Shown here: positions 26,682 through 35,123 of the stretch, one piece after another
Position numbering within the stretch: position 1 is the stretch's first letter
Layout of the letters: each line of letters opens with the position of its first letter
From: Hyphococcus sp.
GTDB lineage: Bacteria > Pseudomonadota > Alphaproteobacteria > Caulobacterales > Parvularculaceae
Assembly: GCA_021776335.1 (NCBI GenBank)
Contig: JAJFGB010000007.1
Span: 682,001 to 746,000 of the forward strand
Direction of reading: 5' to 3'
DNA: 64,000 nt
Notes under the pieces: model-generated
What the model saw: only the letters and a program-made list of their open reading frames with translations
Database searches by the model: none
What the model was told of the DNA's origin: nothing
Position numbers and translations under genes: made by a program

Positions 26682-27173
26682 GTGAATGAAAAAGCCTTTT
26701 CTTATGCCAAGGATCTGCGTCCCGCCTTTCTCGCCCATATGGCGGATCGGTTAAATGCGTTGGTTTGCCGGCAGACCAAGGTGTTGCTTCAGAAAGCCGG
26801 GGCGCAAACACCGGTGCGGTCCGTATCAGTGATGATCTACCTTGATAAAAACGGACCATCTTCTGTTGCTGACATCGCGCGGTCCGAAGGGCAGAGCCAC
26901 CAATTGGTGACCTCGCGCACGGCGCCGCTGGAGCGTTTGGGGCTGATAAAGTCTTATGACGACCCGCAAGATGACCGGCGCCGTCTTTTAAAACTCACAG
27001 CGAAGGGCGCTAAAGATGCAGCGCGGGTAACGCGCGCTTCTAAAGACGTCGCCGCGTCGCTCGGCAAACTGAATGATGAAATAGGCGTTGATCTGATGTC
27101 GGTGATTGAAGCGGCGGAACAAAGCCTTCTCCGGCAGCCTATTGCCGAACGCGTCAACAGCCGCGCCGCGTGA
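26682..27173 (+). CDS. MarR family transcriptional regulator
   Basis: About 163 residues from the GTG at 26682. The winged-helix core includes LDKNGPSSVADIARSEGQSH, the recognition region LVTSRTAPLERLGLI and the wing DDPQDDRRRLLKLTAKGAK. The GTG is preferred over an upstream ATG at 26622 because that ATG lies inside the promoter with its TTGACA box and the operator palindromes. The gene overlaps or closely precedes the lipoprotein hydrolase gene, so it probably controls it. MarR proteins commonly respond to small phenolic or hydrophobic ligands; the ligand here is unknown. Confidence 0.9.
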   Translation: MNEKAFSYAKDLRPAFLAHMADRLNALVCRQTKVLLQKAGAQTPVRSVSVMIYLDKNGPSSVADIARSEGQSHQLVTSRTAPLERLGLIKSYDDPQDDRRRLLKLTAKGAKDAARVTRASKDVAASLGKLNDEIGVDLMSVIEAAEQSLLRQPIAERVNSRAA

Positions 27174-27196
27174 GCACATCAAACGGATGGAATGTG

Positions 27197-28507
27197 ATGT
27201 CTGACTTGTTACCTTTAAAAGCCGCGCCGGTTGTGCGCAGCGCGATCATATTACTCTGCGCGACTGTCACAGCGTGTGCGGCGGAGACGCCCGTCAAAGC
27301 CGCCTGCGATCCTGGTATTTACAATAGGGGCGAGGAGAAAGCCGTACTCTATGCGCGGACGCAAGAAAATGGCGATCCCGTCATGCGCTACACTTTTGTT
27401 TCCGGTTGGCGCGGTGTGTTGGGCGATGAGGGTGCGATCCTCGAATGTGCGTCGGGCGTTTTGTCATCAGCTGAGGGCGTCTTTGAACGGGTCTTCGTTA
27501 AAGAGCAGGACACAGTCTTTCAAAGCGGCGCATTGAATCTCAAGGGCCGATTGATCACGCCTGACCGTGAAGTCGCGGATGTGCGTCCGCTTGTCGTGTT
27601 CGTTCATGGATCAGAAGCGACACCCACCGTCGGATATTCATATTATCCTTATATTTTGGCGGCGCAGGGCGTTTCGGTTTTTGTCTATGACAAGCGCGGC
27701 ACGGGTCAATCCGAAGGCGAATATAATCAGGACTTCCACGCGCTTGCCGGCGATGCGGTAGCGGCAGCCAAAGAAGCAAAGCGCATGGCCGGCGCAAGCT
27801 ATGATCGCTTCGGTTTCTTTGGCGGGAGCCAGGGCGGCTGGGTCGCGCCGCTGGCTGCAATGACGGTCAGCGCTGACTTTCTTGTTGTTGGGTTTGGTCT
27901 TGTTCTGGCGCCCCTCGAAGAAGACGCTGAGCAGGTCTATGATGAAATGCGCCGCGCTGGTTATAGCGACGATGACATAGAAAAAGCGCGCGAGGTTACA
28001 AAGGCAACCGGCGAGATCGTTGCTTCACATTTTGAGGCCGGATTCGAAAACCTCACCAAGATGAAAACAAAATACACGGATGAGCCCTGGCTCACAGAGA
28101 TAGAAGGGGAATTCACCGGCGATATTTTGCGCGCGAGCGATGCTGAGTTGCGCGGGGGCGGACCCGATGATTTTGATGATGCTGACGTCCCATGGCGCCA
28201 TGATGCCATGGCGGTCTTGCGATCGCTTTCATTACCGCAGCTCTGGGTGATCGCGGGAGAGGACACAGCGGCGCCCGGCGCGCTGACGCGACAGCGCCTT
28301 GCAACCCTGCAGCAGGAAGGATTGCCGATTACGACAGCGCTCTTTCCCGGAACCGATCATGGCATGGTTGAATTTATTGAGGCGCCCGATGGCAGCCGCC
28401 ACTACACGCATTTTACAGAAGGATATTTCCGGCTCATCACCGATTATATGAAGGGCGATTTTTCGCCGCCCTATGGGCGGGCGGAGATCAGCGGCGCGCC
28501 GGATTGA
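27197..28507 (+). CDS. Alpha/beta hydrolase, probable lipoprotein
   Basis: A 436-residue serine hydrolase with an N-terminal lipoprotein signal (SAIILLCATVTAC, lipobox VTAC). The hydrolase core has PLVVFVHGSEATPTVGY (oxyanion region), VYDKRGTGQSEGEYN, the nucleophile elbow FGGSQGGWVAP and the catalytic His in GTDHGMVEF. It looks like the S9/dienelactone-hydrolase-like class; the substrate is unknown. The ATG at 27197 lies 23 bases after the MarR stop, preceded by GGATGGA; a GTG at 27170 overlapping that stop is possible. A truncated second copy of its C-terminus lies at 22302-22538. Confidence 0.87.
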   Translation: MSDLLPLKAAPVVRSAIILLCATVTACAAETPVKAACDPGIYNRGEEKAVLYARTQENGDPVMRYTFVSGWRGVLGDEGAILECASGVLSSAEGVFERVFVKEQDTVFQSGALNLKGRLITPDREVADVRPLVVFVHGSEATPTVGYSYYPYILAAQGVSVFVYDKRGTGQSEGEYNQDFHALAGDAVAAAKEAKRMAGASYDRFGFFGGSQGGWVAPLAAMTVSADFLVVGFGLVLAPLEEDAEQVYDEMRRAGYSDDDIEKAREVTKATGEIVASHFEAGFENLTKMKTKYTDEPWLTEIEGEFTGDILRASDAELRGGGPDDFDDADVPWRHDAMAVLRSLSLPQLWVIAGEDTAAPGALTRQRLATLQQEGLPITTALFPGTDHGMVEFIEAPDGSRHYTHFTEGYFRLITDYMKGDFSPPYGRAEISGAPD

Positions 28508-28616
28508 ATGCTGGTTGTTTTTGCAGGCCGCAGTTTGTCGCCAAATTCGGTCATAGCAAGTACGACAGTTGAACGTTGGTTTGCGAGGGCTGAACAGACA
28601 ATTGGTACCTTGAAAT

Positions 28617-29261
28617 TCAAGATACCCAAAGCCAGCTGTCGCCTACGACAATCCAAGCGCCATTCTTGTTTTCGAGAAGAATAAATCCGCCCAAGCCACA
28701 AAGGCCACCGCAATACTGGCCCGCATACATAACCGCTGATTTACCATCCTTCGAAAAACCGACAGGAGAAACAGTCCAGAGGGAAACAAACTCATGGGAA
28801 TCCCGCCCGAGAACTGTCTCACGGGCATACAACAAGTTATATGGTCCTGAGTAAAACCCCGGCGAGTTATCCAATGCATCAAAACAATTGCTTATACGTC
28901 GTTTTTCGCCCTCAGCGACCACGCCAAAATAGTTGGTTGTGTCCTGTTCAATTGTTTCACGAACCGGGCGATCAAATGGCTCCACACCGGGCGCTATTTC
29001 AATCTCCTCAAACTCTCCTGTATCCCTTTCGAATTTCTGCGGAGGCTTCGGCACGCGATCACTAGGAAAGTGTGCATAGCTCCTCGAAAAACCCTCAAAG
29101 AAAGCAGCATTCTTTTCGGGGAGCTGGCTGTAAAAACTCTTATAAATGGCACACGTTTTCGGATCTGCGTCAATAATTCGTTGATCCCAAAAAGTCGCCG
29201 CGATCATTCCACAAAATAACAAGAAGACGAGGGGCAGATATATAGTCTTTGAACGGGACAA
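28617..29261 (-). CDS. Membrane-anchored hypothetical protein
   Basis: A 214-residue protein with an N-terminal membrane anchor or uncleaved signal (YLPLVFLLFCGMIAATF). The periplasmic part has cysteines in DPKTCAIYKSFY, RRISNCFDAL and QYCGGLCGLGGFILL, then a strand-rich end (NKNGAWIVVGDSWLW). It starts with TTG at 29261, supported by GGAGG eight bases upstream. The gene looks AT-richer than its neighbours and has no operon partner, consistent with horizontal arrival. No function is assigned. Confidence 0.65.
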   Translation of the reverse strand: MSRSKTIYLPLVFLLFCGMIAATFWDQRIIDADPKTCAIYKSFYSQLPEKNAAFFEGFSRSYAHFPSDRVPKPPQKFERDTGEFEEIEIAPGVEPFDRPVRETIEQDTTNYFGVVAEGEKRRISNCFDALDNSPGFYSGPYNLLYARETVLGRDSHEFVSLWTVSPVGFSKDGKSAVMYAGQYCGGLCGLGGFILLENKNGAWIVVGDSWLWVS

Positions 29262-29483
29262 TGGGCGGCCTCCACGGAGAGCCTCAAAGTAAGTATGTGC
29301 TGTTCCGATTCAAGCAGCATCAGCGTTTGTCTGACTGGCGGTGATTGATTTATGTTCGGTCGCAGAGAAATGGTCGATAGACTGTCTGGAAAGGGTCAAA
29401 AGCTGCCAGATTGAGTGTTGACTATGCGTTCGCCGGAAATCGCTAAAGGATTTGATCCTGAACAAAAAGACTGATGTCGCTTG

Positions 29484-30194
29484 CTAGCGCGACCCTTTGG
29501 CTAACCCCGCCGTTAAAACGATCTCTTTTGCATAGGTTGAAAGCGCTTTTTTCCCTGCCGGGCTGAGATCGTAAATGCCTGTCGCGACGCGATCAAACCA
29601 GCCATAATGATTATCAGCCATGATCCGTCGCGCCAGTTCGACATCGACGCTTTTCGCCACCAGTGCAGCTTTTGTTGCGCCATTGTCCGACAGGAATTTG
29701 ACACAGCGCAGAGCATCCTGCCGATAGGCGGTCATCAGTCCGCGGCGTGTGGCGCCGCCGACATTTGGATCACCAGTGCGTTTGTGAAACTCGCCCAGCA
29801 ACCGGGTCTTTTTTTGCTTTGACTGGCGCGGCCGATAGGGCGCCGGGTCAATATGCACGACAACACAATGATCTTTCAGGCGAACGGTGATCAGTCCAAG
29901 CCCGAGGCGTCGACAAAGTGTTTTGTTTCTTAAAAGCGCTTTGCCGAAGTCCCGGCCGGTGCTGGCTGGGATGGCGACATAGACAAAATCAGTAATGGTT
30001 TGTCGTTCAATTCCCTGATGGAAGAGCGAGAGGGAAAATCCCGTTTTGAGTTCGACGATAACAGGCGCTTCATCGCCGCGAACCGCAACAACGTCGGCGG
30101 CGCCGATTTCAGCTTTCACCTCATAGTTTTGCGCCTCAAGAAACCGCTTGATCGGCTCATAAAGTTCTGTCTCGCGTGGAGGTTTCCTGGCCAT
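29484..30194 (-). CDS. DUF2161 family protein, PD-(D/E)XK nuclease-like
   Basis: A 236-residue protein matching DUF2161 as I recall it: RETELYEPIKRFLEAQNYEV, AADVVAVRGDEAPVIVELKT and LLRNKTLCRRLGLGLI. The first part resembles a restriction-endonuclease-like core, with E near the N-terminus, D in IGAADVVAV and the ExK of IVELKTGFS. The C-terminal part has a winged-helix look (RRGLMTAYRQDALRCVKFL, YDLSPAGKKAL). The physiological role is unknown. The ATG at 30194 is chosen because the longer frame adds unlike proline/glycine sequence. Confidence 0.75.
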   Translation of the reverse strand: MARKPPRETELYEPIKRFLEAQNYEVKAEIGAADVVAVRGDEAPVIVELKTGFSLSLFHQGIERQTITDFVYVAIPASTGRDFGKALLRNKTLCRRLGLGLITVRLKDHCVVVHIDPAPYRPRQSKQKKTRLLGEFHKRTGDPNVGGATRRGLMTAYRQDALRCVKFLSDNGATKAALVAKSVDVELARRIMADNHYGWFDRVATGIYDLSPAGKKALSTYAKEIVLTAGLAKGSR

Positions 30195-30340
30195 TGCGCT
30201 CAATTGCGTGTTCGCGCCGGCTTTGCAATTGGCGCCGACCCTTCCAGGCTGGGCGAGGGCCGCTGAGGGGAGATCGCCGCCGCCGCAATTAAAGGCGCTT
30301 GGGCCGATCCAGCCCATCTAAACCGCTGATTTATATGCGG

Positions 30341-30377
30341 TTGACATTCGCGTGGATGTATATAACCATATGGTTAT
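30341..30377 (+). promoter_or_regulatory. arsR promoter and 16-bp perfect palindromic operator
   Basis: ATAACCATATGGTTAT (30362-30377) is a perfect palindrome, preceded by TTGACA at 30341 and overlapping a TATAAC -10-like box at 30361. The palindrome ends inside the preferred ATG start of the ArsR gene. This layout is common for ArsR-SRPBCC operons and implies autorepression. Confidence 0.75.
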
Positions 30378-30735
30378 GGAGCAATTGGCGTATTCAGATC
30401 CATCCCCAAATCTCGACGCCATTTTTGCGGCGCTCGCTGACCCCACGCGCCGGGCAATCCTGTCGCGGCTTGCGGATGGTGAGGCCTCCGTCAACGAGAT
30501 CGCAGCGCCATTTGAAATAAGCCAGCCAGCCGTTTCAAAGCATTTGAAAGTGCTACAGCGGGCAGGGCTGATTGAGCGCGACGTTGATGAACAGCGTCGC
30601 CCCGCCAGATTGAAAGCGCAGAACATGGCAGCCGCCGTTGATTGGCTGACTGAGTTTGAAGCGTTCTGGAAAACGAGCTTTGACCAGCTCGATGATGTTC
30701 TTGTCAGATTAAAACAAACTGAAGCGAAGGAATGA
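30376..30735 (+). CDS. ArsR family transcriptional regulator
   Basis: About 119 residues from the ATG at 30376. The winged helix is typical of the subgroup paired with SRPBCC proteins: IFAALADPTRRAILSRLADG, VNEIAAPFEISQPAVSKHLK and VLQRAGLIERDVDEQRR. It lacks the cysteine metal site (ELCVCDL) of arsenic sensors, so a metal ligand is unlikely. An ATG at 30352 would add eight residues, but it lies within the promoter; with transcription beginning near 30375 the message could be leaderless. It heads a three-gene operon (ArsR, SRPBCC, membrane protein). Confidence 0.92.
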   Translation: MEQLAYSDPSPNLDAIFAALADPTRRAILSRLADGEASVNEIAAPFEISQPAVSKHLKVLQRAGLIERDVDEQRRPARLKAQNMAAAVDWLTEFEAFWKTSFDQLDDVLVRLKQTEAKE

Positions 30736-30739
30736 GACC

Positions 30740-31246
30740 ATGAGCGACTTACCGGAATATATATTGGATCGTGTGTTCGACGCGCCGCGCGAACTCGTCT
30801 GGCGCGCCTGGACGGATCCAGAATTGCTGTCGCGCTGGTATGGTCCGGGCGTTGAAACCATCATCCATAATTTTGATTTAAAGCCTGGCGGGACGTGGCT
30901 CAATGAAATGAAATGGGGTGACAACTCCATGCTCAGTAAAGTGGTGTTCAAAGAAGTGACGCCGCCAGAGCAACTCGTCTGGCATCACCACTCGTCTACC
31001 GATGCCGAGTGGAACAGTGTGGCGAACCCAAAGATGCCGGATTGGCCGCCTGTGCTTTTAACAACCGTTACCTTCGAAGAGGAGGGCGGCAAGACGAAAG
31101 TGCGACTGGTATGGACGCCATTGGATGCGAGCGACGCCGAGATTGCGTGTTTTGCCGGCGCCGTCGCCAATATGGGCAAAGGTTGGGAAAGCGGTTACGC
31201 GATTATGGACGAAATGCTTGCGGAACTGCAGGCGGCAAACAGCTAG
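30740..31246 (+). CDS. SRPBCC domain protein (AHSA1/CalC-like)
   Basis: A 168-residue START-like protein starting with the characteristic YILDRVFDAPRELVWRAWTD and PELLSRWYGP, and ending in a long helix (GWESGYAIMDEMLAEL). The fold has a hydrophobic cavity for a small ligand; the ligand is not known. It starts four bases after the ArsR stop and is regulated with it. The ArsR-SRPBCC pair is widespread in proteobacteria; the SRPBCC protein may help supply or remove the effector, but that is inference. Confidence 0.92.
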   Translation: MSDLPEYILDRVFDAPRELVWRAWTDPELLSRWYGPGVETIIHNFDLKPGGTWLNEMKWGDNSMLSKVVFKEVTPPEQLVWHHHSSTDAEWNSVANPKMPDWPPVLLTTVTFEEEGGKTKVRLVWTPLDASDAEIACFAGAVANMGKGWESGYAIMDEMLAELQAANS

Positions 31247-31256
31247 GGGGCATGCG

Positions 31257-31682
31257 ATGAGCGATAAAACCGCCAGCGGCGTTCACTGGAGTTTCTGGGT
31301 GATCGCCGCCGTCGCGCTGGTCTGGAATTTGATGGGCGCGATGAATTTCATCATGCAGATGAACCCGGAAATGGTCGCGTCCATGCCGGAAACTCATCGC
31401 GCGATCATCGATAGCAGACCGATATGGGCGACCGCCGGTTTTGCGGTTGGCGTTTTCGGCGGCGCCATCGGCGGTCTGTTGTTGTTGCTTAGAAAATCTC
31501 TGGCCGTTTATGTGTTCATCGCATCGCTCATTGGTGTTGTTGTGACCATGGTCCATTCGCTTGGTTTGGAGATACAGTTCAGCGCCTTTGAGCGTGTCAT
31601 GATGGTTTTCATGCCGCTGGGCGTCGGGACATTTTTGATCTGGTATGCAAAGCTTGCTGTGACTAAGGGCTGGATCAGCTAG
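31257..31682 (+). CDS. Four-helix membrane protein of ArsR-SRPBCC operon
   Basis: A 141-residue protein with four predicted transmembrane helices: near residues 12-33, 60-80, 84-105 and 112-132. The N-terminus MSDKTASGVHWSFWVIAAVA resembles that of the separate protein at 61560-61997 (MGDRTGSGAPWHLWVIGVIG), and the two are paralogues along their length. GGGGG precedes the ATG 10 bp after the SRPBCC stop, so it is the third gene of the operon. The function is unknown. Confidence 0.85.
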   Translation: MSDKTASGVHWSFWVIAAVALVWNLMGAMNFIMQMNPEMVASMPETHRAIIDSRPIWATAGFAVGVFGGAIGGLLLLLRKSLAVYVFIASLIGVVVTMVHSLGLEIQFSAFERVMMVFMPLGVGTFLIWYAKLAVTKGWIS

Positions 31683-31701
31683 GACAGTCGCGCAAGCTCC
31701 T

Positions 31702-33714
31702 CTAAAATGAAAAATTGACGCCGAAGGCAATAAAGAACGGGATGCCCTCATCATCATTGGGCAGGATCGTCGCGCCGTTTGGGTCAATCAACGTGTTGGG
31801 TATGGGGAAAGAGCGGTTTGCGACATTCTCGCGGTCCGTGACGTTTAAAATATCTACGTAATAGAGAACATCGCCAAAACCATATTGCGCGGTTTTCTCA
31901 ATGCGAATATCGAGCCGATGATAATTATCCAATCGCTCGCTGAAGGGTGTGCCGAAGCTCGGTAACGGCGCGCCGGTCGCCTGGTCAAGCATCACATTCA
32001 GCAATGGGGTAAACGGATCGCCGCTTTGGATGCGGTATTTTGCGCCGACTTTCCATCCACTATCGAAAGCATAGGTTAAAGCCATGGTGGCGCTAATCGG
32101 CGGTGTGAACTGATTGTCGACGTCAAGGGCCGTATTCGTATCGGTGATGGCGCCGTCACTCAGCGACAGCGCCGCCCAACCATAAAGGCGTTCGCTGATC
32201 GGTTTGGCGAGCAAAATATCGATCCCATAGGCTTCGCCCTCGAATGTGCGTTGAAGCGGCGTGCCGATGAGTTCAGTGCGCGAGAAATCCTTGAACCAGG
32301 CTTCCGTTTGCAGCCGCCAGCCTTTTGTGATGTTCCAGCGCTGTCCAATCATTGCCTGGGTCGATCGCTCGCTCTCCTGATTGCCGGCAAGGTTGTTCAT
32401 AATAAGAAGATCGCGTGCTGCCGGCGCGGTGTGGTGGCGGCCAGCGCGCGCATAGAAACCCAGATCGTCATTGATGTCATATGAAAGGCCGATGCGCGGT
32501 TCAATAAAGGTTTCATCGAGAAAATGATCGATGGCGCCGTGTAGACCCAAATCAAGCGTCAAACGATTCGTGGCGGCAATACGCCCGCCCGCATATAGCT
32601 CTGTTGATTGATAGCTTTCATTGACGCTTGTCGGGATAGCGGCGAAGGGGCCGCCGCAATTTTGCTCGAACCGGTCACACAGGGGAACGAACCCGCGAAA
32701 AGAGAGATCATTATCCGCATATTGGTGGTTCACCCCGGCGGTGAATTGGTGGCGGCCGGCATCATGGGAAAGCTTGCCGCGAAAGGCGATGACATTGGCA
32801 TTGCGTTCCAGGAAGTCTCCATTGGCATCACGGCGGGTTTGATTGATTTTTGAGTGAGACAAGGTCGCGTTGAAGTTGGTGCGATCAGACAATCTGGAGC
32901 GGATGCGGAGCGATTGCGCGTCGAGCTGTCTAATTTGCTCCACGCCAAGACTATTGGCGAGGCTTTCATCCCGCGCGACATCTTCTGTTTTATCCCAGGA
33001 GCCGAACGCGGTCATTGTTACATCGGTGTTCCCACGGCGCCAGATGAGGCGTCCTGTATAGTCGCGGCTTTCCGGCATCTGGAAAACAAGTGCGTCATTG
33101 CCGCGTTCAAATTCTTTCAGAAAGAGATGCGCCAGATTGTGCCGATAGGCGCCATAGACGGCGATCGTATCCGTTATCGGCGTTTCAAATAACAGGCCGG
33201 ATTTCAGCTGGCTTAGATCGATATTGAGACGCCTATCCGTTGCGCTCGGGTCACGTAAGCCGATGTCAATCACACCCCCTGTGGCGTTGCCATATTCCGG
33301 GGGGAATGCAGCTGCGTGAAGATCGAATGTTCGAATGACATTGGGGCTGATGATTGAGTCGCTAAGTTCGTGAAATACATTTTCAACGGGTACGCCATCG
33401 ATGAGGAAGAGATTATCTCCTGGCCCGCCGCCGCGTATAATCGGATCATCAAGATCGCCGCCGCCAAAGGTAATGCCGGGCAGGGACAGCAGCGCTTTCA
33501 GCGGGTCATTAATGTCGCCGGGCGTTGCCAGCAGAGACGCTGCATCGGACGCGATCATCGTCGGATCATCCACAGGTTTATGCGCGGTCACGATAATTTC
33601 GTCGAATTGTTGCGCTGCGTCCTGAGCGATTGCCGCTGAGCTGCAGCAATATGCACACAATATTGTCCCCATACCGCATCGCAAAGCGATGCGGTCCATA
33701 CCGAATTTGGTCAT
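31702..33714 (-). CDS. TonB-dependent outer-membrane receptor
   Basis: A 670-residue receptor: signal peptide (to about SSAAIAQ), a TonB-box-like DEIIVTAHKP, a plug domain with LLSLPGITFGGGDLDDP, IIRGGGPGDNLFLIDGVPV and GNATGGVIDIGLRDP, then a beta-barrel ending in an outer-membrane terminal phenylalanine (FGVNFSF). The plug resembles receptors for plant or polymer-derived substrates and unknown ligands rather than classic siderophore types. The gene is convergent with the ArsR operon. No Fur box was identified in the 150 bp upstream. Ligand unknown. Confidence 0.92.
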   Translation of the reverse strand: MTKFGMDRIALRCGMGTILCAYCCSSAAIAQDAAQQFDEIIVTAHKPVDDPTMIASDAASLLATPGDINDPLKALLSLPGITFGGGDLDDPIIRGGGPGDNLFLIDGVPVENVFHELSDSIISPNVIRTFDLHAAAFPPEYGNATGGVIDIGLRDPSATDRRLNIDLSQLKSGLLFETPITDTIAVYGAYRHNLAHLFLKEFERGNDALVFQMPESRDYTGRLIWRRGNTDVTMTAFGSWDKTEDVARDESLANSLGVEQIRQLDAQSLRIRSRLSDRTNFNATLSHSKINQTRRDANGDFLERNANVIAFRGKLSHDAGRHQFTAGVNHQYADNDLSFRGFVPLCDRFEQNCGGPFAAIPTSVNESYQSTELYAGGRIAATNRLTLDLGLHGAIDHFLDETFIEPRIGLSYDINDDLGFYARAGRHHTAPAARDLLIMNNLAGNQESERSTQAMIGQRWNITKGWRLQTEAWFKDFSRTELIGTPLQRTFEGEAYGIDILLAKPISERLYGWAALSLSDGAITDTNTALDVDNQFTPPISATMALTYAFDSGWKVGAKYRIQSGDPFTPLLNVMLDQATGAPLPSFGTPFSERLDNYHRLDIRIEKTAQYGFGDVLYYVDILNVTDRENVANRSFPIPNTLIDPNGATILPNDDEGIPFFIAFGVNFSF

Positions 33715-33867
33715 CAGTTAATTTCCCGTTTTGCTGATTAAATCACTTAGGGCCTACCCCAGAAGGCCATCTGTCCGGGCAACACGCCCGATAATCATTG
33801 CAGCAAAGACTTTCCCCTCATGTCTTGACCGCACCCACCCAATTAGCCGTTGAACCTCATGAAACAT

Positions 33868-34089
33868 CTAGGTCTCATCGGACGCCTCTCTGTCGAATTC
33901 GAGAATGTCGCCCGGCTGGCAGTCAAGCACATCGCAGAGCTTGATCAGCGTTTCGAAACGAACTCCTTTCACCTTGTTTGTTTTGATCATCGAGAGAGCC
34001 TGTTCTGTCATGCCGATTCTCGCCGCCAATTCCTTTAGCCGCATCTTTCGTCTGGCGAGCATCACATCGAGATTGATGACGATTTTCAC
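33868..34089 (-). CDS. Cro/CI-type helix-turn-helix regulator (YozG-like)
   Basis: A 73-residue single-domain HTH protein: INLDVMLARRKMRLKELAAR, IGMTEQALSMIKTNKVKGVR and FETLIKLCDVLDCQPGDILE. This is the YozG-type family usually encoded beside a DUF2975 membrane protein, as it is here (15 bp downstream of that gene). The pair probably forms a small regulatory unit; in some bacteria similar pairs are linked to competence or differentiation, but no target is visible here. Confidence 0.93.
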   Translation of the reverse strand: MKIVINLDVMLARRKMRLKELAARIGMTEQALSMIKTNKVKGVRFETLIKLCDVLDCQPGDILEFDREASDET

Positions 34090-34104
34090 GGATATATGGC
34101 CTGC

Positions 34105-34641
34105 CTATAAAAACGCTTCATTTTCTTCTTTCGCCTGTTTTCCTTCTGCGAACACATGGGCGACAAAGACGAGCAGAGCGCCGATATAAAGCGCCTTTAT
34201 CTCATTCGTTCCAAATTGAAAGCTGAGTGTTCCCTCGCGTCCGGGTTCGCTTAAGGACAAGATCACGATAAGGCCTGTGTGCTGAATGATCCCGACAAAG
34301 ACCATCGCTAATGTGACCCATGCGAAACGACGAAATCCCTTTACGGCGCGCGCTGAAAGAGATCGTCCTTCAGCCGCCTCAAGAAAAGTTTGGCGTAATC
34401 CCAACAGGCCATAAGCCTGGATCACTGCGCCCGCGAGAGACAGCGTAAATCCCGAAAGCCGGGCGCCAACGCCGATATTTGTGACATCAAAGGCATATTG
34501 AAGATTGCCGACCGCGTGCGGGGCGAGCTGGTCCCAGAAGAACCAGATTGCCAACGCCATCAATGGCAGCGCTGCAGCGCCGAGAAGCGTCAAATGAGCC
34601 AGCATTGTCGCAAGAGGGCGGTTTTGACGAGGCTCGGGCAT
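34105..34641 (-). CDS. DUF2975 family membrane protein
   Basis: A 178-residue integral membrane protein with four predicted helices in the pattern of DUF2975: LAHLTLLGAAALPLMALAIW, then SGFTLSLAGAVIQAYGLL followed by the conserved GLRQTFLEAAEGRSLSARAV, and two later helices (WVTLAMVFVGIIQHTGLIVI and IGALLVFVAHVFAEG). The ATG at 34641 with AAGG upstream is chosen over one at 34680. It is the upstream partner of the YozG-like HTH gene; the conserved pair suggests that the membrane protein modulates the regulator. Confidence 0.85.
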   Translation of the reverse strand: MPEPRQNRPLATMLAHLTLLGAAALPLMALAIWFFWDQLAPHAVGNLQYAFDVTNIGVGARLSGFTLSLAGAVIQAYGLLGLRQTFLEAAEGRSLSARAVKGFRRFAWVTLAMVFVGIIQHTGLIVILSLSEPGREGTLSFQFGTNEIKALYIGALLVFVAHVFAEGKQAKEENEAFL

Positions 34642-34733
34642 CAGGATACCTTGTTTAACATTCAAAAATGAAAGTATCACTTGAATTTTCCAATTTCAAG
34701 CATTATTTTGACCTCAACTGGAGGAGCCATCCC

Positions 34734-35099
34734 ATGAGACCATTTGCTATCGCCCTTATTGCCTGTTCATCGATGCTCGCAGCGGCCCATGCAGGCCAGC
34801 TCACTGTCGCGCAGACCCTTGCGATCAAGGATCGGGCAGCTGCGGGGGCTTTCGAGGGCCGGGCTGAATGGAATGCGCTGAGCTTTTATCTGCAGGGCGT
34901 CATCGAAGGCGCCGCAAGCTATCAACAAACATTGGCTGAACAAGGAAAATCGCCGCTATTTTGTCCGCCGCGCAATAAGAGCTATTCGATTGAAGAGATC
35001 ATCGTGTTTATGAATAAAAGCACCGAGACGAACAAAAAACGTGCGGCGACGCTGGTGATCATGGAGGCTTACGCTCGCCAATATCCATGCAATGATTGA
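34734..35099 (+). CDS. Exported protein, possibly Rap1a/Tai-immunity-like
   Basis: A 121-residue protein with a signal peptide (MRPFAIALIACSSMLAAAHA). The mature part has LSFYLQGVIEGAASYQQTL, FCPPRNKSYSIEEIIVFMNK and a C-terminal IMEAYARQYPC. The two cysteines and this three-part pattern recall the Rap1a/Tai immunity-protein fold, in which a disulfide links the middle FC to the terminal PC. No type VI effector gene is visible in the window, so if related it is an orphan. GGAGGAG lies upstream of the ATG. Confidence 0.65.
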   Translation: MRPFAIALIACSSMLAAAHAGQLTVAQTLAIKDRAAAGAFEGRAEWNALSFYLQGVIEGAASYQQTLAEQGKSPLFCPPRNKSYSIEEIIVFMNKSTETNKKRAATLVIMEAYARQYPCND

Positions 35100-35123
35100 G
35101 CGCGCTGCCTGTCGCCCAAAGGA

